The translations under genes were made by a program, and so were the position numbers. Below, one piece after another: positions 1 through 8,303 of a DNA stretch of 64,000 bases. This DNA is from Lachnoclostridium sp. (GTDB lineage: Bacteria; Bacillota; Clostridia; Lachnospirales; Lachnospiraceae): the NCBI GenBank assembly GCA_021770065.1, contig JAETRR010000022.1, positions 1 to 64,000 on the forward strand, read 5' to 3'. Numbering within the stretch: the first letter of the stretch is position 1; every line of letters begins with the position of its first letter. The notes below the pieces were generated by a model, which ran no database searches, was not told where the DNA came from, and was given only the letters and a program-made list of their open reading frames with translations.

Positions 1-12
1 GTATAAGAAAAG

Positions 13-18
13 TATAAT
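13..18 (+). promoter_or_regulatory. -10 element of the first toxin-antitoxin pair
   Basis: TATAAT at this position sits 43 bases before the antitoxin start. The flanking AGTAT...AATACT half-sites (about 11-36) form an imperfect inverted repeat, the usual place for antitoxin autorepression. The -35 box would lie at or beyond the window edge. Seen: sequence only; the repressor role is inferred. Confidence 0.4.
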
Positions 19-60
19 ATAGACAGAATAATACTATTAAAGGATATAGGAGGTGCCGTT

Positions 61-348
61 ATGACAATTCGTCCGTCAGCCGCAATCCGTCAGAATTATA
101 ATGAGATTGCCGATATATGCAGAAAGACTTCAGCGCCGGTTTTCCTTACTAAAAACGGTGAGGGAGATTTGGTTGTTATGGATATTGATACCTACAACAG
201 ACGGGAAGCCATGCTGAAACTAAGAGAAGAACTGCTTGCCGTGGAGGAGGACAGGATGCATGGGAGCAGAGGGTATTCCGTAGATGAAGTTGCATCCATG
301 ATGCGAGAGGCGATCAAGGAGGCGTCGGGGAATGGAGAGGCAAAGTAA
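61..348 (+). CDS. YefM/Phd-family antitoxin
   Basis: This 95-residue protein has the Phd/YefM antitoxin layout. The N-terminal half (SAAIRQNYNEIADICRKTSAPVF...) matches the DNA-binding domain, and VVMDIDTYNRRE is the typical end of that domain. The charged C-terminal tail is the part that normally wraps the toxin. A strong AGGAGG site lies ten bases before the ATG. The last 17 bases overlap the downstream ParE/RelE-like toxin gene, which is the normal coupling of such pairs. It probably neutralises that toxin and represses the pair. The pair sits at the edge of a mobile-element remnant, where addiction modules are common. Family assignment is firm; the exact toxin partner follows from position. 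Confidence 0.85.
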   Translation: MTIRPSAAIRQNYNEIADICRKTSAPVFLTKNGEGDLVVMDIDTYNRREAMLKLREELLAVEEDRMHGSRGYSVDEVASMMREAIKEASGNGEAK

Positions 349-649
349 ATATAAGGTTATTGTATCAGAACAGGCAAAGCATATGCTCGTGAACCATGCC
401 GCATTTTTGGCGCAGGCCAGCCCGGATGCAGCGGAACGACTGGTTGTTTCCTTTGAAAAAGCGGCTAATTCCTTAGATACAATGCCCCAGAGATGCCCAT
501 GGCTTACGGGTGAGTATATACCGAGGAATGTCTACCGCTTTTTGGTATTTGAGAAGCGGTATCTGCTGATTTTTCAGATCCGGGATGACATTGTATACGC
601 CGATTATGTAGTTGACTGCCGGCAGGATTACGGCTGGCTTATTCATTAG
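332..649 (+). CDS. ParE/RelE-superfamily toxin
   Basis: The 105-residue product fits the ParE/RelE fold: an N-terminal helical hairpin (SEQAKHMLVNHAAFLAQASPDAAERLV) followed by the beta-sheet core, with the characteristic RNVYRFLVFEKRYLLIFQI and IVYADYVVDCRQDY strands. The family includes mRNA interferases and gyrase poisons, and the sequence alone does not decide between them. Its start lies 17 bases inside the antitoxin gene, so translation is coupled. It ends in a genuine TAG stop, which matters when judging the internal TAG codons further on. It looks intact. Confidence is high for a type II toxin and low for its target. Confidence 0.8.
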   Translation: MERQSKYKVIVSEQAKHMLVNHAAFLAQASPDAAERLVVSFEKAANSLDTMPQRCPWLTGEYIPRNVYRFLVFEKRYLLIFQIRDDIVYADYVVDCRQDYGWLIH

Positions 650-756
650 CAATAGAATAAAAGCACATTGTATTTGAAATCGTCCCTTTTTCCAAAGGCG
701 GCGGTTTTTTCGTCTAAAAGACAGACAGGGAGGTATCTTATTTGGAAGTAAAAAGG

Positions 757-785
757 TTGTATTCTAGCTAGAACTGACATATACT
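757..785 (+). promoter_or_regulatory. Promoter and palindrome of the phd-doc pair
   Basis: A -35 box TTGTAT (757-762) and a -10 box TATACT (780-785) are separated by exactly 17 bases. The first ten bases of the spacer, TCTAGCTAGA (763-772), are a perfect palindrome and the likely Phd operator, because binding there would block polymerase. The downstream start codon is at 813. Confidence 0.55.
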
Positions 786-812
786 GTTATCAGGAAAGAG
801 AGGCGATGAAGT

Positions 813-1055
813 ATGATGATTGATACAGCTGCTATGATTTCTATTACAGAGGCAAACCAGAATTTTTCCAAAGTGACAAAACTGGTGGACGAGCATGGAA
901 CCGCAGTGATTTTAAAAAATAATGTACCCCGTTATCTGGTGATTGATTTCAGCAAAGCGGAGAAAGAGAAAACCGCAGATACGGAAGATGTACTTGCCAT
1001 TTCTGAACGGCTGATCCGGCAGAATATGGAGGCATATGAGGTGCTTGCAAAATGA
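813..1055 (+). CDS. Phd-family antitoxin
   Basis: The 80-residue product carries the Phd/YefM N-terminal signature ISITEANQNFSKVTKLVDEHG followed by VILKNNVPRYLVIDF, the domain that dimerises and binds operator DNA. The charged tail (ADTEDVLAISERLIRQNMEAYEVLAK) would bind and inactivate the Fic-type toxin encoded immediately downstream. Two ATG codons are adjacent (813 and 816), preceded by GAGAGGCGATGAAG as a ribosome site. The stop overlaps the next start (ATGA-type overlap at 1052-1055). It is the second antitoxin within 1 kb and has little resemblance to the first, so this is probably an independent module rather than a duplication. Confidence 0.85.
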   Translation: MMIDTAAMISITEANQNFSKVTKLVDEHGTAVILKNNVPRYLVIDFSKAEKEKTADTEDVLAISERLIRQNMEAYEVLAK

Positions 1056-1429
1056 TGAAACTGACAAAAGAGCAGGTACTGATGCTCCATGAGCAGTTGA
1101 TTGAAGCTACGGGAGGAAGTAAAGGGATTCGTGATGAAGGAATGCTGGAATCCGCACTTTTCAATCCGTTTCAATCCTTTGGAGGAGAAGAACTGTATCC
1201 AAGTATTCAGGAAAAGGCAGCACAGCTTTGTTACGGCCTGGTCAAAAATCATGCAATGGTGGATGGAAACAAAAGACTGGGTACACATGTAATGCTGGTC
1301 TTTCTGGCATTGAATGGGTATGAACTGGCGTACAGCCAGCAGGAATTGAGTGATACCATTTTAGCGCTTGCATCTGGAAAAATCAGTGCGGAAGAACTTC
1401 TGCAATGGATTGTCAGCCATTCAAAGTAA
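1052..1429 (+). CDS. doc: Doc-type Fic toxin
   Basis: This 125-residue protein belongs to the death-on-curing branch of the Fic family. The active-site motif H-x-x-x-D-G-N-K-R is present as HAMVDGNKR (residues 67-75); the phenylalanine usual at the third position is methionine here. Doc toxins phosphorylate elongation factor Tu; typical Fic enzymes transfer AMP. The preceding GIRDEGMLESAL and SIQEKAAQLCYGLVKN segments match the helices that pack around the motif. The gene overlaps the antitoxin stop by four bases. A terminator follows at about 1459. Length is normal for Doc (about 126 residues), and it looks intact. Confidence 0.85.
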   Translation: MMKLTKEQVLMLHEQLIEATGGSKGIRDEGMLESALFNPFQSFGGEELYPSIQEKAAQLCYGLVKNHAMVDGNKRLGTHVMLVFLALNGYELAYSQQELSDTILALASGKISAEELLQWIVSHSK

Positions 1430-1458
1430 AATAGTGTCATACCAGAGAAAGCAGTGAG

Positions 1459-1493
1459 GCGTATAAGACGTGACGGTTTTATACGTCTTTTTT
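1459..1493 (+). terminator. Terminator after doc
   Basis: GCGTATAA and TTATACG pair around a short loop, followed by CTTTTTT. It separates the toxin-antitoxin pair from the element genes that follow. Confidence 0.6.
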
Positions 1494-1515
1494 GCGTTCA
1501 GAAAAGGAGAAAGAT

Positions 1516-1935
1516 ATGAGTGAAATAAAATTTGCATCAAAGGAGCATGAGAACTTTTTCTTTTCCATGCTTGCAAAGTGCGGCAACACCGACAGCTATC
1601 ACCGGGCATTTTTCTACTGCGTGGGAATTTCCGATACGGCAAGGCGGAACGTGAGCCGGATTTTTGATTTTAAGAAGGACTGCATCAATCCGGACGGACT
1701 GCATGAAGGCTGGCAGACAGGGGGAACGGTGCGGCTTACAAGGCTTGCCTTCAATCTCTGGAACGGGTATGTAGAGGAGAAGGAAGAAAGGATGTCCACA
1801 CCCTATGAAATTTTTGACTGCGGCTATGCGCCCTATTTCTATGAGGCCATCCGTCAGAGGTATCCGGAGTATTGCAGGGACTTGACAGAGAACAGAGTGA
1901 AAAAAGCAGGAGCGGAAAGGGAAGGAGGACGCTGA
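1516..1935 (+). CDS. Small mobile-element protein (DUF6075-like)
   Basis: I chose the ATG at 1516 because AGGAGAAAGAT precedes it; an upstream in-frame ATG at 1492 has no such site. The 139-residue product (MSEIKFASKEHENFFFSML...) resembles a family of short uncharacterised proteins found in conjugative transposons of Clostridia, which I associate with DUF6075. No enzyme motif or membrane segment is visible. It ends three bases before the start of the broken coiled-coil gene at 1938, so the two form one transcription unit with the sortase and lysozyme genes. Function is unknown; the assignment as an integrative-element cargo gene rests on context and on memory of the family. Confidence 0.6.
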   Translation: MSEIKFASKEHENFFFSMLAKCGNTDSYHRAFFYCVGISDTARRNVSRIFDFKKDCINPDGLHEGWQTGGTVRLTRLAFNLWNGYVEEKEERMSTPYEIFDCGYAPYFYEAIRQRYPEYCRDLTENRVKKAGAEREGGR

Positions 1936-1937
1936 AC

Positions 1938-2579
1938 ATGGAACCCGTAACGGTATTGAGGGAACAGCCGGAGATCAAGGAGCTGTTTTAGGTATTGGAG
2001 GAAAACGGACTGACGAAAGAGCGCCAGCAGGTAGAGGCTTTTGTGAGCTGTCTGGAGAACATGGAAAGCCAGTTCGGGCAGGTATTGAAGGAATTAAAAG
2101 AAGTACGGGGACAGTTAGAAGAATTGCAGGACAAGGGAATCCGGTCGGCGGCTGTCCATGTCATTGACAGTGTGGATAACAAGGCACAGGAGATTGGGAG
2201 CCAGCTTGTGCTTGTAAAACAAAAACTTGTCCGTTCCGCTAAAAATGCGGTGGAAACTTTTAAAGAGAAAGGCGTGAACGCACTCAGGAAAGCGGTATCC
2301 GCCATGAAGATTCCAACAGCCTTATCCCTTTTAAAAGGGAGCTTTCACAGGGGCATGGAAAGCATGAATCAAAGTGCCGGGAAACTGGAGAATATCAGCA
2401 CAGAGCTCCATAAGGCGGCGGAGCATGGAAAAAATGCAGGAAGGATCTTGCTTGGCAGGGAGGCAGAGGAGCCGGGGGAGCAGAAAGGGGATAAGGGAAT
2501 CCTTATGAAAGGTGCGAAAGCATTTTTAGCCTGCGGCAGACAGCCGACACAGGCGGTTATGCAGGATCTGGCAAGATAA
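1938..2579 (+). pseudogene. Coiled-coil element protein (DUF6674-like), interrupted by an amber codon
   Basis: Reading from the ATG at 1938, which has a GAAGGAGG site upstream, gives MEPVTVLREQPEIKELF, then TAG at 1989-1991. The same frame then stays open for 196 residues (VLEENGLTKERQQVEAF...). The two parts join without a gap, and homologous proteins of conjugative elements, as I recall them, carry a glutamine-like residue here, so a single C-to-T change of CAG is the simplest explanation. The remaining protein is helical and heptad-rich (residues 35-75), with a charged, alanine-rich C-terminus. The only alternative start downstream is a TTG at 1995 without a clear ribosome site. It is probably non-functional or expressed as an N-terminally shortened form. 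Confidence 0.7.
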
Positions 2580-2676
2580 TGAAAAGGGAGATAACAAAAA
2601 TAAGACAGCTAACAGCAGGATGATTACCAAGCACAGGTATGATGCCTGCCATTTTTATGTTATGGAGGAAAAGAAG

Positions 2677-3444
2677 ATGAAGAAAAGAATTTATGTAACA
2701 GGCGTTGCCCTTTGTACCCTGATGTTGTGTATTTCCCTGTTTCAGATCATAAGCCATTATGCGGACGGGAAAAAGCATACGAATGATTTTGCGCAGTTAG
2801 CGGAGTTTGTGGAGAAGGCAGAAGAACCGAAAGGAGAAGGAGACGTATCACAGGAGGGAGAGAATCCCCAGCTTTTACACTACCGGGAACTGGCAGAGCA
2901 GAACGGCGATCTGGCAGGGTGGATCTCCATTGAGGGAACCGGTATCAACTATCCGGTCATGTATACGCCGGACAGCCCGGATTTTTATTTAAAGCACAAC
3001 TTTGAAAAAGAATCCAGTGATTACGGCGTGCCTTATCTGGCGGAGGACTGCGACCCTAACGGAAACGGTGACAACCTGATTATCTATGGACACCATATCA
3101 AAGGCGGCAGAATGTTCGGGGCATTAATGGACTATATCGGGAAAGAGTTTTATGAGAGCCATAAGATTATCCGTTTTGATACCTTGGAGGAACTGGCAGA
3201 GTATGAGGTGGTTGCCGTATTTAAAACCACCGTTTATGACGATACCGGTTTTAAGTATTACCTGTTTACCAATGCGGATAAGGAGGCGGATTTTAACGCT
3301 TATGTAAAGGAGTGTAAAGCCCTTGCACTTTATGATACAGGGGTAACAGCGGTATATGGAGATAAGCTCATAAGCCTGTCCACCTGTGAGTATTCCTCTC
3401 CCAATGGGCGTCTTGTCGTGGTAGCTAAAAAGGTAGCGGAATAA
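2677..3444 (+). CDS. srtB: Class B sortase of the integrative element
   Basis: I place the start at 2677, because ATGGAGGA lies just upstream; an earlier ATG at 2620 lacks a site. The 255-residue protein has an N-terminal membrane anchor (about residues 5-27) and the sortase B core. The catalytic histidine is in IIYGHHIKGG, the cysteine in LISLSTCEYS and the arginine in NGRLVVVAKK. Sortases cleave a sorting signal and join surface proteins to peptidoglycan or pilin; the substrate is not in this window. Sortase B next to a lysozyme/CHAP protein is a standard module of clostridial conjugative elements. The TAATG overlap at 3441-3446 couples it to the next gene. It is intact, unlike its two neighbours. 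Confidence 0.9.
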   Translation: MKKRIYVTGVALCTLMLCISLFQIISHYADGKKHTNDFAQLAEFVEKAEEPKGEGDVSQEGENPQLLHYRELAEQNGDLAGWISIEGTGINYPVMYTPDSPDFYLKHNFEKESSDYGVPYLAEDCDPNGNGDNLIIYGHHIKGGRMFGALMDYIGKEFYESHKIIRFDTLEELAEYEVVAVFKTTVYDDTGFKYYLFTNADKEADFNAYVKECKALALYDTGVTAVYGDKLISLSTCEYSSPNGRLVVVAKKVAE

Positions 3445-4415
3445 TGGCAGGGGGAAGAAGTGTCAAGACACGTGAGATCCACAGGGTTGTAAGGGCAATG
3501 GATAAAGCCGTTGTCGGCATGGAAGTGACAGCTTATGAGCCGGTCATCCGAAGATACGCAGATGAATACGGGATACCGGAATATGTGGAGCTTATCAAGG
3601 CGGTTATGATGCAGGAATCCAGCGGCCAAGGCTTGGACCCGATGCAGAGTTCCGAAAGCGGATTCAATACACAATATCCAAGGGAACGGGGAGGCATTAC
3701 CAATCCGGAATATTCCATAGCGTGCGGTGTGCAGGAGCTTAGAGCCTGCTTAGAGAGCGCAGGAGTGGAAAGCCCCATTGACATGGAGCATATCAAGCTG
3801 GCACTGCAGGGGTACAACTTTGGAGCCGGATATATTTCATGGGCCAAGAGCAACTATGGCGGTTATTCCGTTCTGAATGCCGCCGAATTTTCGGAACGTA
3901 TGACAGAGCAGATGGGATGGGACAGCTATGGAGACAGGCAGTACGTTCCCCATGTCCTTCGCTATTATGTCTTTGGAAGAATCCAGACAGGAACCGGTAG
4001 TCAGGCCATGGTGCAGATAGCACTTTCGCAGGAAGGGAATAGTGGCGAAACCTACTGGAGCTGGTATGGATTTGACAGCGAAGTGGAGTGGTGTGCCTGT
4101 TTTGTATCATGGTGTGCCGAGTAGTGCGGTTATCTGGACAGCGGAGCAGTCCCGAAGTCTTCTCTTTGTTCGGATGGTGTGGATTGGTTCAGTGCAAGAG
4201 GGCGGTTTGAGGACGGAAGTTATGTTCCGGTAGCTGGAGATATCATCTTTTTTGATTGGGAAGAAGATGGAAATGTTGACCATGTGGGAATTGTGGAAAG
4301 GGTAGAGAATGGCAGAGCGCATACCATTGAAGGAAACAGTGGAAATGCCGTAAAGCTACGAAATTATATTTTGGGGGATAGCCGGATTTATGGATATGGC
4401 ATATTGAGGTATTAA
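3444..4415 (+). pseudogene. Lysozyme-CHAP peptidoglycan hydrolase, interrupted by an amber codon
   Basis: The first part (226 residues) contains a lysozyme-like domain (VIRRYADEYGIPEYVELIKAV, then QESSGQGLDPMQ), with the catalytic glutamate in MMQESSG. It runs into a CHAP amidase domain whose cysteine lies in WCACFVSWCAE. A TAG at 4122-4124 follows, and the frame then continues uninterrupted (CGYLDSGAVPK...) through the CHAP histidine in VDHVGIVE to a TAA at 4415. Related element proteins, as I recall them, have glutamine directly after the WCA(D/E) motif, so CAG to TAG is the likely event. Such enzymes locally open the cell wall for the conjugation channel. As read, the truncated product would keep the lysozyme domain and the CHAP cysteine but lose the CHAP histidine. 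Confidence 0.8.
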
Positions 4416-4451
4416 AAATAGAGGGCCGATTCCAAGAGCCCTCTATTTATT
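4416..4451 (+). terminator. Terminator at the end of the element genes
   Basis: AAATAGAGGGC (4416-4426) and GCCCTCTATTT (4438-4448) are perfectly complementary over 11 bases, followed by ATTTT. The hairpin starts directly after the lysozyme-CHAP stop codon. Confidence 0.8.
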
Positions 4452-4562
4452 TTAGAAAAGGATAATTTTAGATAATCCATATTAGGAAAGAAGCCTGTTA
4501 TATCCAATCATTATTGGGGAGGTTGAACACAAATTTGCTGGGAAAGGACTGACTATTTTTTA

Positions 4563-5024
4563 TTATTCCTTCAAATTATAGTCTTTGTTTGGCATTTTTG
4601 CAAGAATTTCACAAAGCGTTTTAACTGCTGATTGAAATCTTGCAAGATCCTTCGGATCTAACTGTTCCAGAATAGAATTGAAATACCCACCATCCTGCTT
4701 TAAAAACTGGTCAATATAGGATATAGATCGTTCCGTAAGCTGCAGCTTAACAATGCGGCGATCAGAAGGGTCATAGATACGCTCGACCAACTTTTGTTCC
4801 ACAAGACGATCAGCAACCTTTGTCATCTGCTTTTTAGGTGTTTTTGTTGCTTCTGACAGCTCGGACATCTTCATGGGTTCTCCATGCCAGCGCAATGTTT
4901 GGATACAGTAGTACATTTCCAAACTGATTCCATCATCCAGAAACTGTTTTAATGGCTTTGCGATGTTATAATTCCATGCAGGAAGAAGGGCCAATAGATT
5001 TTCTTGAAGTGTAAAGTCATTCAT
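4563..5024 (-). CDS. MarR-family transcriptional regulator
   Basis: I start the protein at 5024 (MNDFTLQENLLALLP...), because GAGGGAGATCTACTA precedes that ATG; an in-frame ATG at 5051 lacks a site. The 153-residue product has the MarR winged helix: recognition region MKMSELSEATKTPKKQMTKVADRLVEQKLVERIYDPSDRRIVKLQLTE, including the DRR wing residues. The family represses drug-efflux and stress genes and releases DNA on ligand binding. It diverges from the MATE exporter gene across 158 bases, and a palindrome overlaps the exporter promoter, so repression of that operon is the natural reading. The inducing ligand cannot be inferred. Confidence 0.88.
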   Translation of the reverse strand: MNDFTLQENLLALLPAWNYNIAKPLKQFLDDGISLEMYYCIQTLRWHGEPMKMSELSEATKTPKKQMTKVADRLVEQKLVERIYDPSDRRIVKLQLTERSISYIDQFLKQDGGYFNSILEQLDPKDLARFQSAVKTLCEILAKMPNKDYNLKE

Positions 5025-5050
5025 TAGTAGATCTCCCTCTTTTTGTCCCA

Positions 5051-5080
5051 TTGACAGAACTTGAGTTATCTAGTATACTC
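5051..5080 (+). promoter_or_regulatory. Promoter of the MATE operon with MarR-type operator
   Basis: TTGACA (5051-5056) and TATACT (5074-5079) are 17 bases apart, a near-consensus housekeeping promoter. GAGT...CTAG...ACTC (5063-5080) is an 18-base interrupted palindrome that covers part of the spacer and the whole -10 box. This is the expected site for the divergently encoded MarR protein. Confidence 0.65.
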
Positions 5081-5182
5081 CATTTTATGATAGTCGTTAA
5101 AATAGGACTAAATGCAAAATAAAACACATTATTTATTATATACAGTCCGGAACAAAAAGGCAAGAGGAAGGAAAAAGCTAAT

Positions 5183-6529
5183 ATGCGTGAATCAAATCTT
5201 GAGTTTATAGAAAGTACACCTATATCAAAAGCGGTTTTACGGCTTGCAATTCCAACCGTATTCAGCACGATCATTTCAATTGTTTATAACCTTACAGACA
5301 CCTACTTTATAGGGCTTTTGGATGATCCTGTACAATTGGGGGCTATTTCTCTGGCATTTCCGGTATTTACCTTTTTGCAGGCGATTGGAAATATGTTTGG
5401 ACTTGGCGCACCATCCTATATTTCGAGGTGCCTTGGAGCAAAGAAATATGAGGAGGTTCGCAGGACAAGTGCGGTTTCTGTATATATAACAGTAGCTATG
5501 ACATTTTTCCTTACATTGTTAGTTTCGATCTTCATGGAGTCGATTCTGAGTTTGATTGGAACAAGCAGTGATACGGTGGAACCAACAAGAAAATATTTGC
5601 GTTTGGTTGTAGGATTTGCCGTAATTTTGATTTTGCAGATTATACTTCCGGCACTTCTTCGGGCGGAAGGAAAAGCAAAAGAGGCAATGATTGGCATGGT
5701 AATTGGAACCATTCTGAACATCATTCTTGATCCGATTATGATTCTGGTTTTACATATGGGAGTTTCGGGTGCTGCGTGGGCGACAATCATAGGTAATTTT
5801 TGTGCCGTAGTCTTTTACATATTTATATATTTGAGATCAAATACAGTCTTATCTATTCATCCGGCAGATTTCAAACCAAGTATGCGGATTTTTAAAGAGG
5901 TTTTAAAAATAGGGCTTCCATCTACAATAGCACAGTCCATTAGCAGTGTTACTCTGATTCTTTTTAACAATCTTGCTGCCGGATATGGGGATCAGGTGGT
6001 TTCCGCTTATGGCGTTGCTATAAAAATGATTACGATGGAATTTATGATTGTGTTTGGCTATGTACAGGGCTATGTGCCATTGGCTGGCTACTGTTATGGG
6101 GCAGGAAATATAAAGCGGCTTTTAAATGGACTAAAATTTACAATGATAACCGGAACTGTCATCTGCGTATTATTTTTGATACCATTTACCTTATTGGCAC
6201 CTGTGTATATGGGGGCATTTACTACAAACCAAGAAATTATTCGGATAGGGATACAATTTTTGCATGCTCAGGCTTGGGCAGTTCCGTTTATGGCAATACA
6301 AACTTCTGTCATGTCTACATTTCAGGCAACCGGGCAAGCGGTACGGGCTATGATGATAAACTTGGGACGGCAATGCCTGTTTTATATTCCGTTCTTGTAT
6401 ATTTCTAATCATCTATGGGGAATGTCCGGCATTCTTCATACGCAGATGGCATCTGATTTGGCGACAACTACTCTGGCAGTATTACTGGGGATTCCTTTTC
6501 TGAAAAAACTGCTTCGGCAGAATAAATAA
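5183..6529 (+). CDS. MATE-family multidrug exporter
   Basis: The 448-residue polytopic protein has the MATE architecture of two six-helix bundles. The N-terminal bundle opens with AVLRLAIPTVFSTIISIVYNLTDTYFIGLL, the typical first helix with the conserved proline. A second, homologous bundle starts near residue 235 (LKIGLPSTIAQSISSVTLILFNNLAAGYG). Such pumps exchange Na+ or H+ for cationic drugs or metabolites. The gene is first in an operon with a DXS-like enzyme (21-base gap) and an aldo/keto reductase, and it faces a MarR regulator. This suggests export of a compound tied to those enzymes, or of a toxic substrate sensed by the regulator. The substrate is unknown. Confidence 0.88.
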   Translation: MRESNLEFIESTPISKAVLRLAIPTVFSTIISIVYNLTDTYFIGLLDDPVQLGAISLAFPVFTFLQAIGNMFGLGAPSYISRCLGAKKYEEVRRTSAVSVYITVAMTFFLTLLVSIFMESILSLIGTSSDTVEPTRKYLRLVVGFAVILILQIILPALLRAEGKAKEAMIGMVIGTILNIILDPIMILVLHMGVSGAAWATIIGNFCAVVFYIFIYLRSNTVLSIHPADFKPSMRIFKEVLKIGLPSTIAQSISSVTLILFNNLAAGYGDQVVSAYGVAIKMITMEFMIVFGYVQGYVPLAGYCYGAGNIKRLLNGLKFTMITGTVICVLFLIPFTLLAPVYMGAFTTNQEIIRIGIQFLHAQAWAVPFMAIQTSVMSTFQATGQAVRAMMINLGRQCLFYIPFLYISNHLWGMSGILHTQMASDLATTTLAVLLGIPFLKKLLRQNK

Positions 6530-6550
6530 GAACAATATAAGGAGGTACAC

Positions 6551-8299
6551 ATGAATTATTTAAACAATCTTTGCTCGTTACAGGACTTAAAAAAGCTTGC
6601 GGTGGAACAGCTTCCGGAGCTTGCGTTAGAAATCAGACAGGCACTTATACACAAGATCTCTGCAACCGGCGGTCACTTGGGCTCAAATTTGGGCATGGTG
6701 GAGGCAACCATTGCACTGCATTATGTGTTTGACTCCCCAAAGGATAAGTTTGTATTTGATGTTTCCCATCAGTGTTATACACATAAGATTCTGACGGGGC
6801 GCAAAGAAGGATTTACAGATCCGGATCATTTTGGAGATTATTCTGGTTATACCAATCCGGAAGAAAGCGAGCATGATATGTTTATGGTCGGCCATACGGC
6901 AACTTCTGTGAGCCTTGCAACGGGGTTGGCAAAGGCACGGGATCTTAAGGGTGGGAAAGAAAACATCATCGCTATTATTGGAGACGGCTCTATGTCCGGA
7001 GGGGAGGCATTTGAAGGGTTAAATAACGCCGCCGCATTGAACAGCAACATTATTATACTCTTTAATGACAATGAAATGTCTATAGCTGATAATTCTGGAG
7101 GGATGTACAAGAATTTTGAACTGCTTCGCAAAACAAAAGGAACGGCGGAATGCAATTTCTTCAAATCCTTTGGCTTCGATTACTTTTACGTAGAGGGAGG
7201 CAACGATATTTCGCAGCTGGTCAGGGTATTTGAAAGGGTGAAGGATACGTCCCATCCCACAGTGATTCATATGCATACGTTAAAAGGAAAGGGCGTGGAA
7301 TGGGCAGAAAAGGACAAAGAAAACGGCCATTTTGTGTTTCCGGCAAGTTTTGATATGTCAGCCTATGCAAAAGCAGAAAGTTATGATTCCATTACATCCG
7401 AATTTCTGTTGAAAAAGATGGAAAAGGATCCTACGGTAATTGCTATCTCCCCGGCAACGCCATTACAGACCGGGTTGCTGCCGGAATTTCGCAAAAAAGC
7501 TGGATCCCAATATGTTGACGTAGGCATAGCAGAAGAACATGCTGTAGCCTTTGCGTCCGGACTGGCAAAGAATGGTGCAAAACCGGTTTTGCTTGCAGTT
7601 AGCTCTTTTTTACAGAGAACATATGATCAACTTATGCAGGACTTGGCGTTGAATGCCAGTCCGGCCACAATTCTTGTATTTTTGGGAAATCTATCGCCGG
7701 GGGATGCGACCCACTGTGGGATCTTTGATATTTCCATGATGAGCAATATTCCCGGTCTTGTCTGCCTTGCGCCTGCTGCAAAGGAAGAATATCTGGCGAT
7801 GCTGGACTGGTCCCTAGAGCAGACTTCGGTTCCTGTTGTTATCCGGGTGCCAAGTACCGTGGTATCCATTGGCAGTACCGAATGTCTGACGGAAACAGAC
7901 TTTTATCAATATCGGATAATAGAAAAGGGATCGCAAGTGGCATTCTTGGGGCTTGGAAACTTTTTTTGGTTGGCAAAACAGGCTAAGGATCTATTGAAGA
8001 AAAAAACAGGAATTGATGCAACAGTTATCAATCCCCGTATTTATTCAGCATTAGATCAGGAGACACTGGTAAAATTGAAAGCGGACCACGGTATAGTAGT
8101 TACATTGGAGGACGGTTCCGTATCCGGCGGTTTTGGCGAGAAGATTGCCCGTTTCTATGGAAACTCGAATATGAGAGTGCTGAATCTGGGCGGTGAAAAA
8201 ATATTCACGGATAGGATGCCGATGGAGGAACAGTATACGAGATTCCATCTTACACCAGAATTGATTGTGGAAGATATTAAAAAGTGTATGGAGGTATAG
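6551..8299 (+). CDS. 1-deoxy-D-xylulose-5-phosphate synthase-like transketolase
   Basis: The 582-residue enzyme matches the DXS family. It has the substrate-contacting histidine in ATGGHLGSNLG (residues 39-47), the thiamine diphosphate motif GDGSMSGG (144-151) ending in FNDNEMSIADN, and the pyrimidine-domain glutamate in VDVGIAEEHAVAFASG. DXS joins pyruvate and glyceraldehyde 3-phosphate for isoprenoid, thiamine and pyridoxal synthesis. It is somewhat shorter than usual housekeeping DXS (about 620 residues), and it sits between an efflux pump and a reductase rather than near isoprenoid genes. It may therefore be a second, specialised copy. GGAGG lies ten bases before the ATG. The genuine stop is TAG. 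Confidence 0.8.
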   Translation: MNYLNNLCSLQDLKKLAVEQLPELALEIRQALIHKISATGGHLGSNLGMVEATIALHYVFDSPKDKFVFDVSHQCYTHKILTGRKEGFTDPDHFGDYSGYTNPEESEHDMFMVGHTATSVSLATGLAKARDLKGGKENIIAIIGDGSMSGGEAFEGLNNAAALNSNIIILFNDNEMSIADNSGGMYKNFELLRKTKGTAECNFFKSFGFDYFYVEGGNDISQLVRVFERVKDTSHPTVIHMHTLKGKGVEWAEKDKENGHFVFPASFDMSAYAKAESYDSITSEFLLKKMEKDPTVIAISPATPLQTGLLPEFRKKAGSQYVDVGIAEEHAVAFASGLAKNGAKPVLLAVSSFLQRTYDQLMQDLALNASPATILVFLGNLSPGDATHCGIFDISMMSNIPGLVCLAPAAKEEYLAMLDWSLEQTSVPVVIRVPSTVVSIGSTECLTETDFYQYRIIEKGSQVAFLGLGNFFWLAKQAKDLLKKKTGIDATVINPRIYSALDQETLVKLKADHGIVVTLEDGSVSGGFGEKIARFYGNSNMRVLNLGGEKIFTDRMPMEEQYTRFHLTPELIVEDIKKCMEV

Positions 8300-8303
8300 T
8301 GAA

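Noticed and set aside
1989..4124. TAG recoded as glutamine, as in some gut phages
   Set aside because: TAG is a normal stop of many intact genes here (the toxin at 649, DXS, rpsF, sortase at 23525, dnaB, cwlD), and neither complete tRNA in the window reads TAG. Nonsense mutation is simpler.
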